Assembly: GCA_963643985.1 (NCBI GenBank)
Contig: CAVINP010000053.1
Location: forward strand, 1-12,885
DNA from: SFTH01 sp963643985
GTDB taxonomy: Bacteria > Bacillota > Clostridia > Christensenellales > Aristaeellaceae
DNA: 12,885 bases
Reading direction: 5' to 3'
The notes under the pieces were generated by a model. The model ran no database searches, had not been told where the DNA came from, and saw only the letters and a list, made by a program, of their open reading frames with translations. Of the stretch, positions 1-5,543 are shown one piece after another. The stretch's first letter is position 1. Each line of letters begins with the position of its first letter. Both the position numbers and the translations under genes were made by a program.

Positions 1-54
1 CCCTCGACCTCCAGCGTGACAGGCTGGCATTCTAACCAACTGAACTACCGCACC
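1..54 (-). tRNA. tRNA-Asp(GUC), 3' part cut off by the window edge
   Basis: On the minus strand the gene starts at 54 with GGTGCGG, followed by a D-arm and a five-pair anticodon stem (CCAGC/GCTGG). The seven-base loop CTGTCAC places the GTC anticodon at 18-20. The T-arm and acceptor 3' half lie beyond position 1. Its 5' end is only 7 nt from the 3' CCA of tRNA-Val, so the two are almost certainly co-transcribed and separated by processing. The anticodon stem and loop are complete, so the Asp identity is secure. Confidence 0.95.
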
Positions 55-61
55 AAACTTA

Positions 62-137
62 TGGTGGGAACAACAGGGCTCGAACCTGTGACCCTCTGCT
101 TGTAAGGCAGATGCTCTCCCAGCTGAGCTATGCTCCC
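62..137 (-). tRNA. tRNA-Val(UAC)
   Basis: This is a complete 76-nt cloverleaf on the minus strand. The acceptor arm is GGGAGCA paired with TGTTCCC, including one G-U pair, then discriminator A and an encoded CCA (62-65 on the plus strand reads TGGT). The anticodon stem is TCTGC/GCAGA with loop CTTACAA, giving anticodon TAC, and the T-loop contains TTCGAGC. It is the first gene of a short tRNA operon and lies about 26 nt downstream of the predicted start site of the promoter at 170-198. Confidence 0.97.
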
Positions 138-169
138 TCACCCTTGCCGCTCACCGCGACGACTTGTAT

Positions 170-198
170 ATAATACATCAAAAGCCCTTTTTTGTCAA
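170..198 (-). promoter_or_regulatory. Consensus sigma-A promoter of the tRNA-Val/tRNA-Asp operon
   Basis: Read on the minus strand there is a perfect -35 hexamer TTGACA (plus-strand 193-198), a 17-nt spacer, and a -10 hexamer TATTAT (170-175). The expected start site is near 163, leaving a short leader before the tRNA-Val 5' end at 137. Upstream of the -35 box, at about 199-226, the minus strand is A/T-rich with a seven-base A run. This is compatible with an UP element of the kind common at strong stable-RNA promoters. The hexamers and spacing are seen directly; promoter strength is inferred. Confidence 0.85.
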
Positions 199-249
199 TA
201 CCTTTCTTGGATTTTTTTGCCTCGGATTGCAAATTTACCCATCCTTAAA

Positions 250-285
250 CCGTGGCGATCACACTCAATATGCGGATCGCCACGG
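250..285 (-). terminator. Perfect 11-bp stem-loop after the spoIIE-like gene, probable terminator
   Basis: Positions 250-260 and 275-285 are exact reverse complements (CCGTGGCGATC / GATCGCCACGG) around a 14-nt loop. The hairpin begins 8 nt beyond the stop codon of the phosphatase gene, where an operon terminator is expected. On the minus strand the stem is followed only by TTTAAGG, a weak U tract. On the plus strand it is followed by CATGTTTTT. It may therefore work poorly as an intrinsic terminator for the minus-strand operon, or act in both directions. The interval 138-293 otherwise holds only the tRNA promoter; no gene is seen in it. Confidence 0.6.
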
Positions 286-293
286 CATGTTTT

Positions 294-1463
294 TCAGAAG
301 TAGCGGGTATTGACGCGCTTGCCCATCTTTTCAAGGCAATGTCCCAGATGATCTATCAGCTGAAATTTCGCGCCGAAGGCTATGGACAGGTTCGGATTCT
401 GATGTGCGGGGTTGATGGCGCAGCCCACAAAGAAGCGCACATCCGTGGCATAGTCGAACAGTGCATGTGCGATGCGCGTTGCGCCGTCGTCCAGCAATGT
501 CCAGTGTGGATTAAGTTCCTTGCCTTCCAGATATTCCCGTCCGTACTCGAGCACCTTGGAAATCGTCACAACGCCCTCTGTGGCCAGATCCACGCCCGAG
601 AGATGGTAGATCGGCGGCAGATCGCTGTCTCCGTAATCGAGTGAGGCATAAACCTCCTTGCCCAGATAACGCGCAACGATCTTATTCGTGCTGCCGCCGC
701 AGACGATATGCATGCCCTCGGATGCAAAAAACGCGCTCACCATCTGCGTATCCAGATTGTTGGCCGACGGCGGCCCGATCATCAGGTTCACATACTCGCG
801 CCGACAGACGCGCATCACCGCGAAGGAGGTATCGTCGCCCGGACTGCCGCCGTAGAGTCGATTGCACTCGCGGGCCAGCAGCATGGCCACGGCACGCGCC
901 GTCAGGTCGCTCGAATAGTGGTCCTCGATGTAGCGTATAATGCTGTCGCGCCCCCAGCCGAAGGGATATTCCCGACCGAGCCCGGCAAAGATCGCACCGT
1001 CGCTCATGACGATGATCACGTCGTTCTCCTGTGCCTCGAAGTTTGAGAAATAAATCTTCTTCCCCTCGATCATACGCGTGTAGTATTTGAATTCGTAGTT
1101 CTTACCATTGCGAAGCACGACCGTGTGCGGGTTGTCAAAGCGCGTAAGTTCCACATATTTCTGGTCGCGTATCTTGACGATGGTAAACGTCGAATAGTTC
1201 ACATGGCGCACGCTGCACTCGGGAAGTGTGCGCACAATGGTGTCCACGCAATCCTCAATCGCCATGCCGCCTTCGCTCATGGTGGCCAGTATCTGCGAGG
1301 TGAGTGTCGCCAGTATGCTGGCCTTCACGCCGCTGCCCAGCCCGTCGGCCAGCACGCAGATGGACACACGGTCGCTGAGGCGAAATTCGATGTGGTCGCC
1401 GCAGAGCTGCTCACCGTGCTTGATCAGGCTCATGCAACCGGTGTCGGTATAAAGCTCAGTCAT
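294..1463 (-). CDS. SpoIIE/PP2C-type serine/threonine protein phosphatase with an extra C-terminal domain
   Basis: The 389-residue protein has an N-terminal PP2C/SpoIIE fold (about 15-220). Expected metal-binding acidic motifs are visible: C-G-D at 21-23, A-D-G at 39-41 followed by GLGSG, S-D-G at 154-156, and G-D-D-T at 209-212. Family members dephosphorylate phosphoserine on STAS-type anti-anti-sigma proteins or similar partners in the cytosol. The C-terminal part (about 222-389) includes VCGGSTN near 255-261 and is not a domain I can name. No signal peptide or membrane segment is apparent. The ATG at 1463 overlaps the end of the upstream hydrogenase-like gene by 8 nt, and AAGGAGG lies 12 nt upstream, implying translational coupling. 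Phosphatases of this type are known neighbours of group C (HydS-type) [FeFe]-hydrogenases in Clostridia. The role as signalling output of that sensor is inferred, and the target is not encoded here. Confidence 0.85.
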   Translation of the reverse strand: MTELYTDTGCMSLIKHGEQLCGDHIEFRLSDRVSICVLADGLGSGVKASILATLTSQILATMSEGGMAIEDCVDTIVRTLPECSVRHVNYSTFTIVKIRDQKYVELTRFDNPHTVVLRNGKNYEFKYYTRMIEGKKIYFSNFEAQENDVIIVMSDGAIFAGLGREYPFGWGRDSIIRYIEDHYSSDLTARAVAMLLARECNRLYGGSPGDDTSFAVMRVCRREYVNLMIGPPSANNLDTQMVSAFFASEGMHIVCGGSTNKIVARYLGKEVYASLDYGDSDLPPIYHLSGVDLATEGVVTISKVLEYGREYLEGKELNPHWTLLDDGATRIAHALFDYATDVRFFVGCAINPAHQNPNLSIAFGAKFQLIDHLGHCLEKMGKRVNTRYF

Positions 1464-2808
1464 CGCTCTGAACCGCCTCCTTCAGACGGGTGAGCATCAC
1501 CTTCGTCTCGGCCGTGGTCTCGCCCAGAATGGACGCGATGTCCTGTACGACGCGCATCTGCTTTTCGATCAGCTGGTCCGCAGCCTCGAGCGTATTGTCA
1601 ATGATTTCCTTTGAATGTGTTTCCGCCTTTTCACGCAGGTACGGCAGACACATGTCCAGCTGCGCCATGCCCATGGAGATGGCAATAGCCATCTGCTTGC
1701 AGCTCGGATAGCCGCACACGCCGCAATTGAGCGCAGTCGAGCGCGTATCCTTGCCGAGCTTTTTGAGTATGGCGTGAATCTCTTCATCGGCAGGCTGCTT
1801 GCGCGTGACCGTCTCCGCCTTGTGTTCGCAGGCAATCGGTATATCCGTGGCCACGCCGAAGTCGTCCTCGCCGGAGTACATGTTGACCGCAACCGTGCCG
1901 CGTATACGGTTCTCATAGCGGTTTTTCCGGATCGCGGGACCGTTGACGCAGCTGCCCTCGCACGCCGTCATCTCCAGAAATGTCTTGTAGACGCCGCCGT
2001 GATTGATCTCATTAAGTGCTGCAATACAATCAGTCACGCCATCGATGGCCACACGATTCCAGCCCGGTATGCGCCCCATAGCCTTCACAAGGCCGTCCTG
2101 GCGAGGATAGCGGCGTGCCCGCTTGCCGTCGCCGGGCTTGATGGGGATGTTGACCGGCTTCACGCCGACATCCCTCATCCACTCCTGAAGCTCGTAGAAC
2201 GTCAGCACGAAATCCACCGCATCGGACTGCGCCACTTCGCGCTTCTCGGCGTAGCAGGGACCGATAAACACGGTATACGCCTCGGGATACTGCTCCTTGA
2301 GCATCGCACAGTGAATCTCCGTTGGGCTCTTCACGGGCGCGAGGTAAGGCAGCACCTGGGGATAGTAGCGCTTGATGAGCATGACCACGGACGGACAGCA
2401 ACTCGAGATCAGCACGTTCATATCGTCCTCCTGCATGATCCGCTCATACTCGCGGGCAACGATCTCCGTACCGATGGCCGTCTCCTGGGCATCGCTGAAG
2501 CCCAGCTGTCGAAGCGTTTCGCGCATACCTTCGATGGAACCTACCGGCATGTCCGACACGAAGGCCGCCGATATACTGGCAACCACCTGTTTCCCCTCGG
2601 CAATGAGCTTGCGCAGCTCATCGACCTGGCTGACCACGAAATCGCCGCGCTGCGGGCAGGTCACCACGCACTCGCCGCAGAGTATGCATTCGTTCGTCAC
2701 GATCTCAGCGCGGCCGTTTGAATAGCGAATGGCCTTGACGGGGCAGTTGCGAATGCACTTGTAGCAATCCTTGCACTCTACGTCACGCAGCCTGATTATA
2801 TCCTTCAT
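1456..2808 (-). CDS. [FeFe]-hydrogenase-like iron-sulfur protein (group C/HydS-like, lacking PAS), putative redox or H2 sensor
   Basis: The 450-residue soluble protein has these parts in order. A two-cluster ferredoxin domain has Cys 12/15/18/22 and 41/44/47/51. A [FeFe]-hydrogenase large-subunit-like domain spans about 65-325. A small Fe-S domain has Cys 362, 365, 370 and 387. A helical, probably coiled-coil tail spans about 390-450. The three hydrogenase loops are SCCP (136-139), GPC (183-185) and ACEGSC (282-287), so the four cysteines that hold the H-cluster cubane (138, 185, 283, 287) and the proton-relay Cys (137) are present. The usual Met residues near the diiron site are replaced by Gly183 and Thr281. 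The Lys three residues after the second-loop Cys is Glu188. Group C enzymes normally carry a PAS domain; none is visible. A GGAGGG site precedes the ATG. With the phosphatase gene overlapping its end, a sensory role is favoured over H2 turnover. Confidence 0.8.
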   Translation of the reverse strand: MKDIIRLRDVECKDCYKCIRNCPVKAIRYSNGRAEIVTNECILCGECVVTCPQRGDFVVSQVDELRKLIAEGKQVVASISAAFVSDMPVGSIEGMRETLRQLGFSDAQETAIGTEIVAREYERIMQEDDMNVLISSCCPSVVMLIKRYYPQVLPYLAPVKSPTEIHCAMLKEQYPEAYTVFIGPCYAEKREVAQSDAVDFVLTFYELQEWMRDVGVKPVNIPIKPGDGKRARRYPRQDGLVKAMGRIPGWNRVAIDGVTDCIAALNEINHGGVYKTFLEMTACEGSCVNGPAIRKNRYENRIRGTVAVNMYSGEDDFGVATDIPIACEHKAETVTRKQPADEEIHAILKKLGKDTRSTALNCGVCGYPSCKQMAIAISMGMAQLDMCLPYLREKAETHSKEIIDNTLEAADQLIEKQMRVVQDIASILGETTAETKVMLTRLKEAVQSDD

Positions 2809-2820
2809 GCTCTCCCTCCG

Positions 2821-2905
2821 TTGTCGCTACAGTCAACAATACCCGCAGAAAACCGGCCGGAAGCACTGTGCTGCCGACCCGGTTCTCCGCGGGCATCATG
2901 TGATG
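2821..2905 (-). promoter_or_regulatory. Structured intergenic RNA element ahead of the hydrogenase-like gene
   Basis: The 110-nt gap between the [2Fe-2S] gene and the hydrogenase-like gene holds three potential hairpins in the minus-strand transcript. The main one pairs 2879-2893 with 2842-2856: 15 contiguous pairs including two G-U. An inner stem-loop (AGCA/TGCT, extended by CGG/CCG past one mismatch) lies within its loop. A small one lies at 2894-2905 (CATC/GATG). A third pairs 2834-2839 with 2821-2826 (six pairs, one G-U, seven-base loop) and ends a few bases before the ribosome site. No T run follows the main stem, so it does not look like a classical terminator. Partial termination, RNA processing, or tuning of translation between the two genes are all possible. 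Confidence 0.55.
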
Positions 2906-2918
2906 AACCATTACAGGA

Positions 2919-3158
2919 TTAAAGCTTTTCAAGCACCTCGCGCTTGAAGAACTCGTCCACTTCTTCCGGCTTGACGGAATAAATGGTATTGTCGATATCA
3001 ATGTTCACGCCTTCGCCGCACTTTCCCATGCAGAACTTGCCGGAGAGCTCAACCTTGTCCTGCAGTTGATGCTCGTTCACGAGCTCCTGGAAACGGGTCA
3101 CAACCTTCTTCGAGCCGCAGAGATGGCAGGTGCTGCCCACGCAAATCATGATCTTCAT
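2919..3158 (-). CDS. Thioredoxin-fold [2Fe-2S] ferredoxin (NuoE C-terminal/HymA-like)
   Basis: The protein is 79 residues if started at the ATG at 3158. Cys6 and Cys11 (C-x4-C) plus Cys43 and Cys47 (C-x3-C) form the [2Fe-2S] pattern of NuoE, HymA and thioredoxin-like ferredoxins. An extra Cys14 follows the first pair. Only the ferredoxin domain is present; the N-terminal helical part of full-length NuoE is missing. A TTG codon two codons earlier (3164) is in frame. However, AAGGGAGGT at 3167-3175 sits 8 nt from the ATG and only 2 nt from the TTG, so ATG is chosen. This is the first gene of the unit driven by the promoter at 3197-3225. Small proteins of this type accompany sensory hydrogenase clusters in Clostridia, so it likely exchanges electrons with the hydrogenase-like protein (inference). 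Confidence 0.85.
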   Translation of the reverse strand: MKIMICVGSTCHLCGSKKVVTRFQELVNEHQLQDKVELSGKFCMGKCGEGVNIDIDNTIYSVKPEEVDEFFKREVLEKL

Positions 3159-3166
3159 ATACAAAT

Positions 3167-3175
3167 ACCTCCCTT
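3167..3175 (-). promoter_or_regulatory. Strong ribosome binding site that decides the start of the [2Fe-2S] protein gene
   Basis: The minus strand reads AAGGGAGGT, nearly complementary to the 16S rRNA 3' end. It is 8 nt from the ATG at 3158 and 2 nt from the in-frame TTG at 3164, so the ATG is favoured. Confidence 0.75.
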
Positions 3176-3196
3176 AGTTGTATAGTTGCTATTACT

Positions 3197-3225
3197 ATTA
3201 TATCCCCGGGTTTGCAAACGGTCAA
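3197..3225 (-). promoter_or_regulatory. Consensus sigma-A promoter for the redox-sensor operon, with a palindrome in the spacer
   Basis: On the minus strand the -35 box is TTGACC (plus-strand 3220-3225) and the -10 box is a perfect TATAAT (3197-3202), separated by exactly 17 nt. The expected start site is near 3190, giving a leader of about 32 nt to the ATG at 3158. The spacer contains the perfect 10-bp palindrome GTTTGCAAAC (3210-3219), directly abutting the -35 box, and a GC-rich CCCGGG (3205-3210 region). A palindrome here could be an operator. The promoter lies in the 76-nt gap after frdA, so the sensor genes can be expressed apart from the large operon. No terminator for the large operon is visible in the gap, so read-through is also possible. 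Confidence 0.85.
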
Positions 3226-3240
3226 GCCCTTTGCGTTTTC

Positions 3241-4839
3241 TTAGAACTTACGTGTATAATCCGGAAGCAGTTTGGGCGATGCTGCCTGATGCTCCACGCC
3301 GAGCGTCTCAAGTTCTGCCTGATAGGCCTCGACATGCGAGAGCGTCAGAGACCCGACCGTAACATCCTTGCTCTTCTTCGCGGCCTGCTGACCGGCATTG
3401 CGGCCAAACACGATCACGTCCAGAAGGCTGTTGCCCATCAGGCGGTTGCGGCCGTGGATGCCGCCGACAGCCTCGCCGGCCACGAAGAGGTTCTCGACGC
3501 CGCTCTGGCCGTCCACCGTGATCTCGATGCCGCCGTTCTGATAGTGCAGCGTCGGATAGACCAGTATAGGCGTCTTGCGGATGTCAATGCCGAACTTCAT
3601 GTACATTCTCAGCATGGCGGGCAGATGCTTCTCCAGATGGGACGTCTTGTGGATTATATCGATCATCGGCGTATCCAGCCAGACGGCCTTGCCCATGGGG
3701 GTGGTCACACCCTTGCCGCGCGTGGTGCACTCGCGAATCATGGCTGCGGCGTTCACGTCACGCGTCTCGAGCGGATGTACGTAGACCTCGCCCTCTGCAT
3801 TGACCAGCTTTGCGCCCAGGGACCTGACCTTCTCGGTCACCAGTGCGCCGTAGACCTGTTGCGGGAAAGCGGCACCGGTCGGGTGATACTGCAGGGAATC
3901 CTGGTAGAGCAGCTTGGCACCCGCGCGGTAGGCCAGCACCAGGCCGTCTGCGGTCGCTCCGTAGTGGTTGCTGGTCGGGAAGCCCTGATAGTGCATGCGG
4001 CCTGCACCGCCGGTAGCGATGATGACGCACTTGGCACGGGCAATTTTGACTTCGCCGGTCTCCATGTTCAGCAGCACCGCACCGGCTGCATGGCCCTTGT
4101 CGTCCTTGATGATTTCGATGGCCGCCGTGAAATCCACGACGGGAATACCGCGATTGAGCACCTCGTCTCGCAGCGTGCGCATGATCTCCGCGCCGGAATA
4201 GTCCGCCGCCGCATGCATGCGCTTGCGGGACGTGCCGCCGCCGTGATGGGTGATCATCGTGCCGTCCGGAGCCTTGTCAAATTCCACGCCCAACTCGTTG
4301 AGCCACTTCAGAGCACCCGGTGCGTCCATGACCAGCTTCCTGACCAGTTCGGGACGGTTGACAAAGTGGCCGCCGCCCATCACATCCAGATAGTGCTGCG
4401 CGGGAGAATCGTCGGGTTTATCGGCTGCCTGAATGCCGCCCTCGGCCATCATGGTGTTTGCATCGCCGATGCGCAGTTTGGTCACAATCATGACCTGTGC
4501 GCCGGCCTTGTCGGCCTCGATGGCTGCGGACGAACCTGCGCCGCCGCCGCCGATGATCAGCACGTCCACATCATAATCAATCTTGCCGAGATCCACGTTC
4601 AGATCCAGCACGCGGCTTCTGCCCTCGATCATCTCTTCCAGTTCGAACGGGGCAAGCTCGCCCTTGTTCGGTCCGAGACGGATCGTGGTAAAGCGCGACC
4701 TGTGATAGTCCGGATGGTAGCGCTCCAGCAGCGCATCCTTCTCCTCCGCGCTCATGCGCTGGGGATGATAGGCAATGTTTGCTTCACGGGCTGCCTCCAC
4801 CTTTTTCATGGAAGCAAGCATTTCTTCGCTGTAAATCAT
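3241..4839 (-). CDS. Soluble fumarate reductase/succinate dehydrogenase-type flavoprotein subunit
   Basis: The 532-residue flavoprotein belongs to the FrdA/SdhA/TfrA superfamily. The FAD-binding GGGGAG motif is at 97-102, followed by the family's GGIQAA region (134-139). Residues expected at the dicarboxylate site are present: His319 in HPTG, the candidate proton-donor Arg339 in the TEKVR stretch, His432 in HYQNGG, and Arg465 in HGRNRLMGNSLLD. The likely reaction is fumarate (or a similar enoate) reduction. Two features are unusual: about 90 residues precede the Rossmann fold, and only about 50 residues follow the last conserved block, so the long helical C-terminal domain of classical SdhA/FrdA is largely missing. 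There is no Tat or Sec signal, so it should be cytosolic. The ATG at 4839 has AGGAGG 8 nt upstream, 14 nt after the frdB stop. No membrane-anchor gene follows. The substrate cannot be proven from sequence. Confidence 0.8.
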   Translation of the reverse strand: MIYSEEMLASMKKVEAAREANIAYHPQRMSAEEKDALLERYHPDYHRSRFTTIRLGPNKGELAPFELEEMIEGRSRVLDLNVDLGKIDYDVDVLIIGGGGAGSSAAIEADKAGAQVMIVTKLRIGDANTMMAEGGIQAADKPDDSPAQHYLDVMGGGHFVNRPELVRKLVMDAPGALKWLNELGVEFDKAPDGTMITHHGGGTSRKRMHAAADYSGAEIMRTLRDEVLNRGIPVVDFTAAIEIIKDDKGHAAGAVLLNMETGEVKIARAKCVIIATGGAGRMHYQGFPTSNHYGATADGLVLAYRAGAKLLYQDSLQYHPTGAAFPQQVYGALVTEKVRSLGAKLVNAEGEVYVHPLETRDVNAAAMIRECTTRGKGVTTPMGKAVWLDTPMIDIIHKTSHLEKHLPAMLRMYMKFGIDIRKTPILVYPTLHYQNGGIEITVDGQSGVENLFVAGEAVGGIHGRNRLMGNSLLDVIVFGRNAGQQAAKKSKDVTVGSLTLSHVEAYQAELETLGVEHQAASPKLLPDYTRKF

Positions 4840-4853
4840 GGCTTGCCCCTCCT

Positions 4854-5528
4854 TTACTCTGCAATTTCGCGGTGGTTGTAGAGATCCTGCAATTCCTCGA
4901 TGGGCTTGGCCATGATCGCCTCTATGGCTTCGGTGCAGAGGCCGTCCTCGATCTCCTTCACGCGCTGCGTCAGATGCTTGGATTCAGGTGCAATGTACTT
5001 GCCGTTGATGCGGCGTGCCAGCATCGCCACCTGCGGATGCGATATGCCTGCGGGGCAGCGTGAGGAGCAGATGCCGCACATCACGCAGTCAAAGGACAGC
5101 TCCGCGCACTTCTTGTAGTCGCCGCGCTGGGCCGCTGCGATGTACTGCATGACGTTCAGCCCCTGGGAACAGGCATTCGTGCAGGCATTGCAGCCCACGC
5201 AGGAATAGATTTCCGGATAGAGCTGCATCATGATGCTCTCGTCCGTGGGGATCTTTTCGATGTCGTAGCCTTCCTTGATCAGCGGGAAGAAGGGCAGCGT
5301 GGCGACATACATGTTGTCGGCCACCTTCGTGGAGCAGGCCAGACAGGCCTTCAGTTCGCGGTCACCCTTGATGCGGTAGATCGTCGCGCATGCGCCGCAG
5401 AAACCGTTGCGGCAGCCGCAGCCGCGCACCAGCCTGTAACCGGCATATTCCATTGCCTCCATGATCGTCAGATCGGAAGGTACCTCATATTTCTTTCCGA
5501 ACAGAAAAACATTGACCATATTTGCCAT
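4854..5528 (-). CDS. FrdB/SdhB-like iron-sulfur subunit, [2Fe-2S] plus two [4Fe-4S] sites
   Basis: The 224-residue protein has an N-terminal plant-type ferredoxin domain with Cys39, Cys44, Cys47 and Cys62 (C-x4-C-x2-C-x14-C). A helical domain follows with two complete [4Fe-4S] motifs: Cys110/113/116/120 and Cys148/151/154/158. In quinone-linked SdhB/FrdB one position of the last motif is not Cys, giving a [3Fe-4S] cluster next to the quinone site; here Cys151 fills it. No CCG domain is attached, unlike TfrB of methanogen thiol:fumarate reductase, where an HdrB-like part is fused. The gene is 15 nt after flxA and 14 nt before frdA, with GGAGG 8 nt from its ATG. It probably carries electrons from the Hdr-Flx complex to the flavoprotein (inference from linkage). 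Confidence 0.8.
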   Translation of the reverse strand: MANMVNVFLFGKKYEVPSDLTIMEAMEYAGYRLVRGCGCRNGFCGACATIYRIKGDRELKACLACSTKVADNMYVATLPFFPLIKEGYDIEKIPTDESIMMQLYPEIYSCVGCNACTNACSQGLNVMQYIAAAQRGDYKKCAELSFDCVMCGICSSRCPAGISHPQVAMLARRINGKYIAPESKHLTQRVKEIEDGLCTEAIEAIMAKPIEELQDLYNHREIAE

Positions 5529-5543
5529 TGTGATTTCCTCCGA

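Noticed and set aside
294..644. Plus-strand frame 252-644 overlapping the stem-loop and the phosphatase 3' end
   Set aside because: No ribosome site is apparent, the translation matches no family, and it is opposite a well-supported gene.
1615..2721. Plus-strand open frame of 368 codons opposite the hydrogenase-like gene
   Set aside because: It is a shadow frame rich in His, Arg and Ala. The true frame carries complete Fe-S and hydrogenase loop motifs.
2809..2918. Intrinsic terminator between the [2Fe-2S] gene and the hydrogenase-like gene
   Set aside because: The stem is strong but is followed by TATTGTTGACTG with no U tract, so it is listed as a structured regulatory element instead.
3226..3240. 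Terminator immediately after frdA
   Set aside because: The minus strand after the frdA stop has no stable stem followed by a T run. The nearest inverted segments (AAACG/CGTTT) are too short and overlap the next promoter.
3178..4881. Plus-strand open frame of 567 codons opposite frdA
   Set aside because: It is antisense to a gene with conserved FAD and substrate motifs, its start would lie in the promoter region, and no recognisable protein results.
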